Source: an uncultured Propionibacteriaceae bacterium (GTDB lineage: Bacteria; Actinomycetota; Actinomycetes; Propionibacteriales; Propionibacteriaceae). Taken from it: a stretch of 16,910 nt of DNA. Positions 6,451-13,247 of the stretch are shown piece after piece. The stretch covers positions 1 through 16,910 of the forward strand of contig CALLVV010000077.1 in assembly GCA_938012815.1 (NCBI GenBank). The letters are read 5' to 3'. The notes under the pieces were generated by a model. The model made no database searches and was not told where the DNA came from. It was given only the letters and a program-made list of their open reading frames with translations. The position numbers and the translations under genes were made by a program. Within the stretch, counting starts at the first letter, position 1, and every line of letters begins with the position of its first letter.

Positions 6451-8373
6451 TCATTCACCCCCGTCGCGAGGGACCTGACATACGAGGGCCTCGTAGGGTT
6501 CCATGGGGCCCGAGCGGTCCTTGGTGGTGCCCGCGACGATCTCGAGGTTCCGTTCGCGGTGGCGTCGCCTCAGGGGGTGGCCCGACAGGTTCACCTCGAT
6601 GAACCAACGCTCGCCGTTGTGTTCCCGGAACCAGGCGAAGTAGTCCTTCACGCCGATGTCGATGAAACGGATCGAACCCAGGCTCAGCGTCGGGTTGGAG
6701 CGGCGCAGCCAGATCAGGCGGCGGTAGTAGCGCAGCACTGAGTCCGGGTTGTGCTCCTGGGCGGCGACGGAGTAGCCCACCGAGTCGTCGAAGGCCTTGA
6801 TCCAAGGGGTTGCGCGCGTGAACCCCCAGTGCTCGTCGCGGTCCCAGCGCATCGGGACGCGGGCGTGGTCGCGAGAACCGGCCATGATCTTCCCCCAGGC
6901 CCCGGGGCCCTCGGAGGCCAGGAGGTTCAGGGATTCCACGTCGCGCAGAGCCGACTCGTCGGGGAAATCCTGGTTGACGGCCCCGATCTCCTGTCCCTGG
7001 AAGATGAACGGGGTGCCGCGCATGGTCAGCAGGATCGTCGCGAGGGCCTTGCCCAGCTGGTCGCGGAACCGGGGGTCGGGGTTGACCTTGGAGATCATGC
7101 GCGGATTGTCGTGGTTCTCGAAGAACAGGCTCATCCAGTCATCGGAACCCAGCCGGGACTGGTAGTCGATGTAGTAGTGCTTCAGGAAGTTCAGGTCGTA
7201 GGCGTACTCGTCCCAGCGCACGTGCCCCGGGGTCTCCAGGTGGTCGAAGCTGAAGATCAGGTCCAGTTCGTCCCGCTGGGAGCTGGTGAGCAGCCGGGCC
7301 ATCTCGACGCCCGCTCCCGGGGTCTCGCCGATCATGATGGGCCGGGCGTCGGCCCCCGGTTCCTCGTGGCCCGGTTCCACGTCCTTTCGGATGAAAGCCT
7401 CGCGGCGCAGCTCGGCCAGGTGGTCGTGCAGGTGGGGGCCGTGGAAGTAGTGTTCCACGCCCGTGAAACCCATCACCTGCCCGACTGTGGCGTTGCCGTC
7501 GGGTAGGCCGTCGCGTTTGGAGATGTAGTTGATCACGTCCAGGCGGAACCCGTCGACGCCCTCAGCCAGCCAGAACCGCACGATGTCGGCCACCTCGCGG
7601 CGCACCGCAGGGTTGTCCCAGTTGAGGTCCGGCTGTTCGGGGGCGAACAGGTGCAGCGCCCACTTCTCGCCGATGCGGCGCCAGGCGGGGCCGGAGAAGA
7701 ACGATGTCCAGTTGTTGGGTGGGGTCTCGGGGTCGCCGTCGCGCAGGAAGTAGTAGCCGCCGTGTGCACCCTCCGGGTCGTCGAGGGCGTCCTTGAACCA
7801 CGGGTGCTCGTCGGATGTGTGGTTGACCACCAGGTCGAGGATGATGCGCATCCCGCGTTCGTGGCAGGCGGCGATCAGGCGCCGCAGGTCGTCGATGGTG
7901 CCCATCTCGGTCATGACGCACCGGTAGTCGGCGATGTCGTAGCCCATGTCCTTGTTCGGCGAGGTGAAGATGGGAGAGAGCCACAGGCAGTCGATGCCCA
8001 GGTCGTCCAGGTAGGGAAGTTTCGCCAGGATGCCGGGCAGGTCACCGATGCCGTCGCCGTTGCTGTCCGCGAAGGAACGTGGATAGATCTGGTAGAACAC
8101 GGCCCGTTTCCACCACGTCGCGGAGACGGGTCCGTCGAGGCGAGGGGGTGAATCGGGGCAGTCGGCCAGCAGGTCGACGAGGGTGTCGACGAAACCCGGG
8201 CCGAACATGCGGCCCAGGATCGTGTCGAGCTGCCGTAGCCGCAACCGCGAGATCAGTGGGTTGCACACCCAGGTGGCGCTGCGCCCGGTCTGCAGCAGCA
8301 TCTTGTCGATGATGTCGCGTCCGAGCGGATGCGCATAAACCTCGGCGACGGTGGCGTTGCGATCGAGTTTCAC
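6451..8373 (-). CDS. GH13 family alpha-glucosidase / oligo-1,6-glucosidase-like protein
   Basis: A 640-residue cytoplasmic (no signal peptide) glycoside hydrolase. The catalytic barrel starts about residue 87 (WWKRAVFYQIYPRSF). It shows the calcium-site loop ADSNGDGIGD, the nucleophile Asp279 in GFRLDVINY, the acid/base Glu350 in IGETPG and the third carboxylate Asp422 in FENHDNPR. This is the oligo-1,6-glucosidase/alpha-glucosidase group. Val right after the nucleophile favours alpha-1,6 linkages in characterised relatives, so isomalto-oligosaccharides, or possibly trehalose-6-phosphate, are candidate substrates (inference). Residues 1-86 are an extra helical N-terminal region, with TVAEVYAHPLGRDIIDKML resembling DUF1858-like sequences; its role is unknown. 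The GTG start at 8373 has no Shine-Dalgarno but a -10-like CACCAT 6 nt upstream. No transporter or regulator gene is adjacent. Confidence 0.88.
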   Translation of the reverse strand: MKLDRNATVAEVYAHPLGRDIIDKMLLQTGRSATWVCNPLISRLRLRQLDTILGRMFGPGFVDTLVDLLADCPDSPPRLDGPVSATWWKRAVFYQIYPRSFADSNGDGIGDLPGILAKLPYLDDLGIDCLWLSPIFTSPNKDMGYDIADYRCVMTEMGTIDDLRRLIAACHERGMRIILDLVVNHTSDEHPWFKDALDDPEGAHGGYYFLRDGDPETPPNNWTSFFSGPAWRRIGEKWALHLFAPEQPDLNWDNPAVRREVADIVRFWLAEGVDGFRLDVINYISKRDGLPDGNATVGQVMGFTGVEHYFHGPHLHDHLAELRREAFIRKDVEPGHEEPGADARPIMIGETPGAGVEMARLLTSSQRDELDLIFSFDHLETPGHVRWDEYAYDLNFLKHYYIDYQSRLGSDDWMSLFFENHDNPRMISKVNPDPRFRDQLGKALATILLTMRGTPFIFQGQEIGAVNQDFPDESALRDVESLNLLASEGPGAWGKIMAGSRDHARVPMRWDRDEHWGFTRATPWIKAFDDSVGYSVAAQEHNPDSVLRYYRRLIWLRRSNPTLSLGSIRFIDIGVKDYFAWFREHNGERWFIEVNLSGHPLRRRHRERNLEIVAGTTKDRSGPMEPYEALVCQVPRDGGE

Positions 8374-8379
8374 GGGTCA

Positions 8380-8385
8380 ATGGTG
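8380..8385 (-). promoter_or_regulatory. Possible -10 element for leaderless GH13 gene
   Basis: CACCAT on the minus strand is followed by TGACCC and the GTG start. It keeps only the A and final T of TAnnnT, so the call depends on the matching 6-nt spacing seen at other genes in the window. Confidence 0.3.
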
Positions 8386-8409
8386 CCGTGTTCCGCCGTT
8401 GGCCGGGAA

Positions 8410-8429
8410 GAGGTTTCGCGGGAGACCTC
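8410..8429. promoter_or_regulatory. Inverted repeat between GH13 and LppM-like genes
   Basis: GAGGTTTC and GAGACCTC pair over 8 bp (one G-T) around GCGG. It lies 36 bp upstream of the GH13 start codon in the divergent intergenic region, about where an operator or activator site for the GH13 promoter would sit. The regulator is unknown. Confidence 0.3.
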
Positions 8430-8463
8430 GCTCGTTCGTCGCAGAATTGGAGGATCCCACATT

Positions 8464-8487
8464 CCTGGAAAGGCCAGGCGGTAGGTT
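8464..8487 (+). promoter_or_regulatory. Leaderless promoter of the LppM-like gene with adjacent inverted repeat
   Basis: TAGGTT (8482-8487) is followed by 6 nt and the first of two consecutive ATG codons, predicting a leaderless transcript. Just upstream CCTGG-N5-CCAGG (8464-8478) forms a dyad inside the expected -35/-10 spacer, a usual place for a repressor site. Confidence 0.4.
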
Positions 8488-8493
8488 TCAGCC

Positions 8494-9240
8494 ATGATGA
8501 AACTACGCAAAGTCGGCATCGTTGCCTTGATCCTGCCTTTCGTCCTGGTGCTTAGCTCCTGCCTCCGGCTGCACCAGGAGATCAACGTGAGCAGCCGGGA
8601 CAAGATCGAGGTCAAGACTGACTTCGGGGTTTTGAAAGAACGGGCGGAATCGGGTGGGATCAAGGATCCCAGTGAGGTCTGTCAACGTGGAGAGAGCTCG
8701 CTGGGTCTCCGTGGAGACCTCAAGGGGGAAGGGTATCAGGACGACAAGTACATCGGCTGCCGGTTCTCCGGCACTGTCGAGCTCTCCGACATCACCTACG
8801 TCAGTTTCGAGACGTCCAGCAAGCAATGGACCTTCCAGATGTCGGGCAGCGAAATGCGAATGCAGGAGATCAGTGCGAGCATGATCACCGATTTCGAGGT
8901 CAGGGTGAGCTTCCCGGGCAAGGTCCTCACCGCCACTGGCAATGCAGAGATCTCCGGCAACACCGTCACGTGGAAGAATCCCGCCGACCTGGCCGACCCC
9001 GTGGGCCTGACAGCGACCGCCAGCAACGATCCCGACCTGACCTGGCTGTGGGTCGTGCTCGGGGTCGTCGTGGTGGGTGGCGGTGTGGTCGCCATCACCC
9101 TTGTGCAGCGCCGAAAGGCGAGGAAAGGGAGCCACCCCGGTCCCGGACAGCCGGCCACCTTCCAGCAGCCCGGTCCGGTCCAGCAGCCAGGCCAGCCGGA
9201 TCAGCCGGGCCAGCCGGGCCAGCAGAATCAGAATCCCTGA
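8494..9240 (+). CDS. LppM-family lipoprotein with C-terminal membrane helix
   Basis: A 248-residue lipoprotein. Residues 1-22 are a lipoprotein signal ending in the lipobox LSSC with Cys23 as lipidation site. The extracytoplasmic domain (about 24-180) begins HQEINVSSRDKIEVKTDFGV and resembles the DUF3153/LppM fold. A transmembrane helix spans about 184-204 (WLWVVLGVVVVGGGVVAITL), then QRRKARK and a 35-residue tail of PGQP/QQPG repeats. The layout (lipid anchor, outer domain, helix, cytoplasmic Pro/Gln tail) matches mycobacterial LppM, which is linked to phosphatidylinositol-mannoside binding; that function is not assured here. Two ATG codons are possible starts (8494, 8497). The DUF6891-like gene follows 78 nt later and may be co-transcribed. 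Confidence 0.8.
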   Translation: MMKLRKVGIVALILPFVLVLSSCLRLHQEINVSSRDKIEVKTDFGVLKERAESGGIKDPSEVCQRGESSLGLRGDLKGEGYQDDKYIGCRFSGTVELSDITYVSFETSSKQWTFQMSGSEMRMQEISASMITDFEVRVSFPGKVLTATGNAEISGNTVTWKNPADLADPVGLTATASNDPDLTWLWVVLGVVVVGGGVVAITLVQRRKARKGSHPGPGQPATFQQPGPVQQPGQPDQPGQPGQQNQNP

Positions 9241-9318
9241 CGGCGAGAGATGGTGTTGAGGGGCCGTGCGCCGCCATCGGGCCCCCTTCCGTCGGTGGCG
9301 GTTGTGAGGGTCCCGGCC

Positions 9319-10023
9319 ATGACTGACCTGAATACCCAGCCCGATGGAATGAGAATCCCCGACGAGCTGCTCGGGGGTGTGGTTGATCCTGAGCTTGAAG
9401 AATTCATTCGCGACACGATCTGGACGCAACTCGTGAGGGGGAATGACAGCATCAACGACCATGCCTACGAGATCGCCTGTGTCGTGGAGGACGAGAAGGG
9501 TGAGGAGGGCGATGGCGGCACGCTGTCCGACGAGCAGTGCCGCGCCATCGCCCAGTACCTGATCGATGCGCGCCGCACCCAGCAGGCCGGATTCGGGGAG
9601 GTACCCGCCAGCAAGCTGGACCGCGCCTTCGAGGCGCTGCGGAAGGCCCATGTCGTCGCGGAGCAGGATTTCTCCTGCTGCAACAACTGCGGGTATGCGG
9701 AGATCAGGGGCGATCGAAACGATCTGGGGTACGTGTTCTTCCACCAGCAGGACACCGAGAGACTCGTGGAGAGCGGCAGCACCTACCTCAGCTACGGCAT
9801 CTTCTGGCCCGCCCACATCAGCAAGGCGCAACACAAGGCCCTGAACAGCTCCCAGCGCAAGGAGCTCTACGACGCCACAACCATCAAGCTGATGAGAACC
9901 GTCGTCATCCCGATTCTCCAGGAACACGGCATAGGCGTCAGCTGGAACGGAAACGTGGACACCCGCATCCTTCTCACCGGCGTCGAACGGTACACCCCGC
10001 TGCCTTCGGCGGGGCAGGGCTGA
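9319..10023 (+). CDS. DUF6891-like conserved protein
   Basis: A soluble, acidic protein of 234 residues with no signal or membrane segment. The central block DFSCCNNCGYAEI followed by LGYVFFHQQDTERLVESG and, near the end, HGIGVSWNGNVDTRILL, matches my recollection of the actinobacterial DUF6891 family; its function is not known. The Cys-Cys-x-x-Cys cluster might bind metal, but only three Cys are present. ATG at 9319 is chosen because the coding-like sequence starts there; the open frame extends upstream to 9250 with arginine/proline-rich, unconvincing residues, and only a weak GAGGG precedes the ATG. It follows the LppM-like gene and ends 12 nt from the convergent gene at 10036. Confidence 0.6.
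   Translation: MTDLNTQPDGMRIPDELLGGVVDPELEEFIRDTIWTQLVRGNDSINDHAYEIACVVEDEKGEEGDGGTLSDEQCRAIAQYLIDARRTQQAGFGEVPASKLDRAFEALRKAHVVAEQDFSCCNNCGYAEIRGDRNDLGYVFFHQQDTERLVESGSTYLSYGIFWPAHISKAQHKALNSSQRKELYDATTIKLMRTVVIPILQEHGIGVSWNGNVDTRILLTGVERYTPLPSAGQG
9995..10014. terminator. Possible shared hairpin of two convergent genes
   Basis: CCCCGCTG and CGGCGGGG pair over 8 bp (one G-T) around CCTT. The hairpin overlaps the last codons of the DUF6891-like gene and sits 22 nt past the end of the convergent gene. It lacks a T-run. The whole gap between the two stop codons is 12 nt, so no other terminator fits. Confidence 0.3.
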
Positions 10024-10035
10024 GGACGGGACCGC

Positions 10036-10629
10036 TCAACCCGGGAAGGGCCCAACGGGTTCGGGACTGAGCCTTCCGGACAGGGCCGGTGGTAGAGCCA
10101 GCAATTCTGGCTGGTTCAGCTCCTCGGGCATGATCCACGGGGTCCTGCCGGTGCGTGGCTGGGTGGTGCGGCGGAGCCTCTCGCCGTCGCTGGCCAGCCA
10201 GTTCGTCCAGGCCCGCCCCACCAGGCCAGCCAGCTCCAGGGCGCGATCCTGGCAGGTTGCGGGCCAGGTCTCCGGGAGCTGCGGCTCTGCGGGGAAGGTC
10301 GGCTCCACCAGTTTCTGGCCCCTGCGGGAGGCCGCGTAGGAACGCACGGCTTCGACGATGGCGCGCTGGTGGGTGCGGGTGGCGTCGATGAACTCCCCGA
10401 GCAACGCCGCCGGGTGCCCGTTGCTGATCGGCAGGCCGGCCAGGTCGCTACCGGGGGTGGTGATGACGACGCGCTCGCGGGTCAACGAATGCACCTTCCT
10501 CAAGGCGTGCTCGTCGGTCAGGTCCACCACGACGGCGTTCGTGCTGGACGCCTCGGTGGGGTCCGTGCGGCTGATCAGCCAGATCGCGACCGTCTCCGAG
10601 CGCCGATCCACCGCGGCGAAACCGAGCAT
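10036..10629 (-). CDS. Hypothetical protein, 197 residues
   Basis: I do not recognise this family. The predicted protein is soluble with no signal peptide or membrane helix. The N-terminal half (MLGFAAVDRRSETVAIWLIS, VVVDLTDEHALRKVHSLTRE, VVITTPGSDLAGLPI) reads like an alternating beta/alpha domain. Residues about 75-100 are helical (LLGEFIDATRTHQRAIVEAV). The C-terminal third is rich in Pro, Arg and Trp. Start choice is good: AGGAGG lies 5 nt before the ATG and a TAGGGT -10 about 20 nt further up. It is divergent from the DUF1707-like gene (128-nt gap) and convergent with the DUF6891-like gene. Codon use is like its neighbours, so it appears to be a real resident gene. Confidence 0.65.
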   Translation of the reverse strand: MLGFAAVDRRSETVAIWLISRTDPTEASSTNAVVVDLTDEHALRKVHSLTRERVVITTPGSDLAGLPISNGHPAALLGEFIDATRTHQRAIVEAVRSYAASRRGQKLVEPTFPAEPQLPETWPATCQDRALELAGLVGRAWTNWLASDGERLRRTTQPRTGRTPWIMPEELNQPELLALPPALSGRLSPEPVGPFPG

Positions 10630-10654
10630 GTTGCCTCCTGGGGTTTGTGCGCCA

Positions 10655-10660
10655 ACCCTA
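10655..10660 (-). promoter_or_regulatory. -10 element of the 197-residue protein gene
   Basis: TAGGGT on the minus strand lies about 25 nt before the ATG, with AGGAGG in between. That would give a short leader carrying a strong Shine-Dalgarno, unlike the leaderless genes nearby. Confidence 0.4.
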
Positions 10661-10745
10661 GTCTGCCGGGGTGCACGGCTGCGAAATCGGGGACGGTAGC
10701 AGCCAATGGTTGGACACGGTCATGGTTCTTGGTGATGGTCTCTGA

Positions 10746-10751
10746 CAGACT
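10746..10751 (+). promoter_or_regulatory. Possible -10 element for the leaderless DUF1707-like gene
   Basis: CAGACT is followed by GGCATC and the GTG start. There is no Shine-Dalgarno. Match to TAnnnT is partial; the 6-nt spacing agrees with nfo, the LppM-like gene and mprA. Confidence 0.35.
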
Positions 10752-10757
10752 GGCATC

Positions 10758-12296
10758 GTGAGTTCAAACCCCCTGACCTCGGAGGACCTGCTCCGGTGCC
10801 GTCGTGTCCTGGACGAGGCGCTGGCTGCTGACAAGCTGAATTCCGAGCAGTACCGGACGCGCATCCGAGCATTGGTGGTCGCGGTGAACAAGGGGGATCT
10901 GTGCGTCCTGATCCGGGACTTGATTCCCGGGGTCGGGGAACCGGGTTTCACCGACGAGGGTCACGAACTCCCAGTGGTTTTCTCCTCGGTTCCGGAAGGA
11001 CCGCCTCCCCGGCCGGAGGACGAGACCACCCGCGCGGTCCGGATTGCCAGGGCGGATGTTTCCGTCGACCCCGCTCCGGTCGACTCGTTTCCTTCCTTCC
11101 CGAGTGAGGATGATCTATACCCGGACGGGGAGGACTCATATCCAGGTGATGACGGCCTCTACCCGGACGAGGACGTGCCGGAACCGGTGACGGAGAGCTC
11201 CCCGGAACCCCTGGGGGTGGATGATCCGGTGACCAGTGTGGTTCCGGTCATGCCGCCCGAGATTCCTGCCGACCCCATCCCCGGGGAACTGGTCCCGATC
11301 AGGCAGTGGTCGGCTGAGGTGTCTCCCCGAGAACGGGCCTCGACGTCGGCAGAGCTTTCTCCGCTCGAGCGGAGATCGGCCGAGGTTTCCCCGCTCGAAT
11401 CGCTGCCGGGCAGGGAGCTTTCCCCGCGTGAGCGGAGATCGGCCGAGGTTTCCCCGCTCGAGCCGCTGCCGGGCAGGGAGTCTTCCCCGGTCGAGCAGGG
11501 TGATGACGATCCGGTCAACCGGGTGGCCGTAGTGCCCTCTGCGCCATCCCCGAATGAGCCGGGCGTGATCAGGTCCTCCTGGGACGACCTGCCCTCGCCC
11601 GAACCGTCCCCGGCGGAGCCGGAACCAATGGAACCGGGAGCGGAGCAGGAGCCGGAGGAGGACGAGCCGGTGACCCGCATTTCCGCGCCGATGGGGTTCG
11701 ACGACTTCGAGGCCCCCACCCAGGTGCTGAATGCCGTCAAGGACCTGCCCATTTTCCGGGAGGAGACGTCCGGGGAAAACGCCGAACCACCGCAGCCGGT
11801 CCTCCCGTATTCCATCAACCAGGACTTCTCCGGCACCCCGACCGATCCCATGGCCCGGGCGACCACCGTCCCCTCAACGGGAAACGCGGCTCCCCAGATG
11901 CCGCCCCCGATTCCTGAGCCGTCCGATGCGGTCCTGGCATCCATGCCCCCGCCGACCCCTCCGTCGACGACCCCGCCGTCGGATCCCTGGGCTTCTTACG
12001 GACAGGATCCCCTCGCCGCCATGCCCCCGCCGCCGGATCCGGCCGTGATGGCGCCCCCACCGATGAGTGACTACGGCTATGGGCCCGCTCCCGCGGCCCC
12101 GTACTACGGATCTCAGTACATGGCCGGGCCAATGCCCCCGCCGGGCGTTTCCTACCAGCCTCCGGTCCCGGCCTACGGCTCGGAACCCGCCCAGCAGCAG
12201 GCCCCGAGAGGTCGCAACACCTGGGCGTGGGTGGCAGTGACGATGATGGTGCTGGCCCTTTTGGTGTGGGTCGCCTACCTGGTGCTCTTCCGATAG
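10758..12296 (+). CDS. Proline-rich tail-anchored membrane protein with DUF1707-like N-terminus
   Basis: A 512-residue protein. Residues about 5-58 (LTSEDLLRCRRVLDEALAAD, then LNSEQYRTRIRALV and KGDLCVLIRDL) resemble the DUF1707/SHOCT-like helical domain found at the N-terminus of many actinobacterial membrane proteins. A long acidic, Pro/Ser/Glu-rich, probably disordered region follows, with two 21-residue repeats (about 199-240) and three D[DE]PV[TN]xx[VI] motifs at 155, 250 and 302. From about 375 it is rich in MPPP and Tyr/Pro/Gly. One hydrophobic helix (about 489-510, WAWVAVTMMVLALLVWVAYL) ends the protein with a single Arg after it. With no signal peptide, this is a tail-anchored protein whose bulk is cytoplasmic. 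Partner and function are unknown. Confidence 0.8.
   Translation: MSSNPLTSEDLLRCRRVLDEALAADKLNSEQYRTRIRALVVAVNKGDLCVLIRDLIPGVGEPGFTDEGHELPVVFSSVPEGPPPRPEDETTRAVRIARADVSVDPAPVDSFPSFPSEDDLYPDGEDSYPGDDGLYPDEDVPEPVTESSPEPLGVDDPVTSVVPVMPPEIPADPIPGELVPIRQWSAEVSPRERASTSAELSPLERRSAEVSPLESLPGRELSPRERRSAEVSPLEPLPGRESSPVEQGDDDPVNRVAVVPSAPSPNEPGVIRSSWDDLPSPEPSPAEPEPMEPGAEQEPEEDEPVTRISAPMGFDDFEAPTQVLNAVKDLPIFREETSGENAEPPQPVLPYSINQDFSGTPTDPMARATTVPSTGNAAPQMPPPIPEPSDAVLASMPPPTPPSTTPPSDPWASYGQDPLAAMPPPPDPAVMAPPPMSDYGYGPAPAAPYYGSQYMAGPMPPPGVSYQPPVPAYGSEPAQQQAPRGRNTWAWVAVTMMVLALLVWVAYLVLFR
11352..11477 (+). repeat. Two 63-bp in-frame tandem repeats
   Basis: Units at 11352-11414 and 11415-11477 are nearly identical; both contain GCGGAGATCGGCCGAGG and GCTGCCGGGCAGGGA. 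A third, quickly diverging start follows at 11478. Each encodes 21 residues of the form ELSP-ER-RSAEVSPLE-LPGR in the disordered region of the tail-anchored protein. Confidence 0.9.
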
Positions 12297-12337
12297 GGCA
12301 GACAAACCACTCCCGAGGTCTCATCGCAGGTCCTGGT

Positions 12338-12366
12338 CTCGCCCGCACCGGTGGCGAGCGCTTTTT
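12338..12366 (+). terminator. Terminator of the tail-anchored protein gene
   Basis: CTCGCC (12338-12343) and GGCGAG (12353-12358) form the stem, with a self-complementary CACCGGTG inside, followed by CGC and TTTTT (12362-12366). It begins 41 nt past the TAG stop. Confidence 0.65.
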
Positions 12367-12409
12367 CCGTGACCGGCAGCCAAGAACTCAGGCGCCACCC
12401 GGACCCGTG

Positions 12410-12460
12410 AATAACACCGATGTAGTTTTACCCCAGTTGTGGAAAACTTTGTGGGAAAGT
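12410..12460. repeat. AT-rich direct-repeat module, copy 1
   Basis: Contains TGTAGTTTTACCCCAG, then two tandem 12-nt units TTGTGGAAAACT and TTGTGGGAAAGT. It aligns without gaps to copy 2 (13155-13207), about 37 of the first 50 positions matching. The reverse strand reads TTTTCCACA, one base from the DnaA box TTATCCACA, and GTGAATAAC at its edge gives a TTATTCAC-like box. It lies 15 nt past the stop of the small membrane-protein gene. Confidence 0.65.
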
Positions 12461-12475
12461 TGGTGACAGCCTTGT

Positions 12476-12895
12476 TCACCAGAGGTCGCGGTAGCTGAAG
12501 TCCCCGGTCGTGAGCCGACGGCGTCGTTTCTTCTCGTCCATGCGCATCGCCGCGAGGACCACCGTGGTACCCACGACGAAAACTCCGACGGAGAGTCCGG
12601 GAAGGTCGAGCAGGAACTTCGTGAAGGGCAGGGCCAAGGTCACGGCCATTCCGGTGACCAGGGAATGGGACGGGGGAAGGTGACTGCCATGGAGTCTGCG
12701 GGCCATCAGCACCGCCATCACCGCGATCAGGGCCATCAACCCGGCCGCGATCGACCAGCGCTGTTCCATCACGCTCCACAGCACCAGTCCGATCAGCAGG
12801 GAGAGAAGAATGTGCGATCGCAGAGGGACGGGCGAGGAATCCGGGGTCACGCGAAGCGTCGACGTAGCGTAATACGCTGCGGGTATTGGGGACAT
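12476..12895 (-). CDS. Small integral membrane protein, 139 residues
   Basis: I do not recognise the family. The protein has about four hydrophobic segments: residues 28-43 (HILLSLLIGLVLWSV), 48-66 (SIAAGLMALIAVMAVLMA), 79-96 and 101-117 (LSVGVFVVGTTVVLAAM). It then has a basic tail, EKKRRRR, ending DFSYRDLW. The pattern predicts a small membrane protein with its charged tail in the cytoplasm. The ATG at 12895 has only CAGG directly before it and is preceded at once by a 9-bp hairpin, so the start is plausible but not certain; TAACTT 11 nt upstream could be a -10. It lies downstream of the mprAB-like operon on the same strand, 352 nt away, and between the two copies of the AT-rich module. Confidence 0.6.
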   Translation of the reverse strand: MSPIPAAYYATSTLRVTPDSSPVPLRSHILLSLLIGLVLWSVMEQRWSIAAGLMALIAVMAVLMARRLHGSHLPPSHSLVTGMAVTLALPFTKFLLDLPGLSVGVFVVGTTVVLAAMRMDEKKRRRRLTTGDFSYRDLW

Positions 12896-12923
12896 CCTGA
12901 CACCTTAAGTTACCGGCGTCAGG
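12896..12923 (-). promoter_or_regulatory. Hairpin abutting the start codon of the small membrane-protein gene
   Basis: On the minus strand CCTGACGCC and GGTGTCAGG pair over 9 bp (one G-U) around a 10-nt loop, and the last base touches the ATG. If transcription begins upstream it would mask the start region; as DNA it could be an operator covering the transcription start. Which applies cannot be told from sequence. Confidence 0.4.
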
Positions 12924-13037
12924 GGATTGTCCAGCCCCCGGAGCGCGAAACCCGGGCATTGCGGGGGGCCCGGTGGCGTGTCGCCGATGTTTGTCGGTCA
13001 ATCGGATGACGCGGGGGGTGAACCGAAGTGTATGAGA

Positions 13038-13133
13038 GCCCGTTCCCATGGATGACCACTGTGTCCCCGATGGGCGTGGAAGGTATCCCGGCTCCACGTC
13101 CGCAGCCCTCGGCCGTGGAGAACGGGAACGGGC
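13038..13133. other. Nested inverted repeats, possible structured RNA
   Basis: GCCCGTTCCC (13038-13047) and GGGAACGGGC (13124-13133) are perfect 10-bp arms enclosing 76 nt. Inside lie CCAC/GTGG with CCC/GGG (13056-13079) and CTCCACG/CGTGGAG (13092-13120). Together they could fold as a closed three-helix element. It sits in the 352-nt gap between the kinase gene and the small membrane-protein gene, which otherwise holds only copy 2 of the AT-rich module and the start-codon hairpin; I see no gene there. Strand and function are unknown. Confidence 0.3.
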
Positions 13134-13154
13134 CGGGACCGGGAACGTCTCCAG

Positions 13155-13207
13155 AATCACGCCGGTGTAGTTCTACCCAGGCTGTGGAAAAGTCTGTGGA
13201 ACAAAAC
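13155..13207. repeat. AT-rich direct-repeat module, copy 2
   Basis: Contains GTGTAGTTCTACCCAGG, then CTGTGGAAAAGT and CTGTGGAACAAA as tandem 12-nt units. It has the same orientation and internal register as copy 1 and lies 40 nt past the stop of the sensor-kinase gene. GTAGTTCTAC is itself palindromic. Confidence 0.65.
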
Positions 13208-13247
13208 CCTTCCGGATGACATGATGCGGCGGGGTGGGGCGATGAGG

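Noticed and set aside
8503..9927. 474-codon open frame on the minus strand
   Set aside because: It lies opposite the LppM-like and DUF6891-like genes, both of which show family motifs; long antisense frames are expected in GC-rich coding DNA.
11352..11477. CRISPR-like repeat array
   Set aside because: The units are in-frame, adjacent, multiples of three and inside a coding region; there are no spacers.
12297..13247. Chromosomal origin of replication
   Set aside because: The DnaA-box-like units are few and imperfect, and no dnaA, dnaN, rpmH or similar origin neighbour is present.
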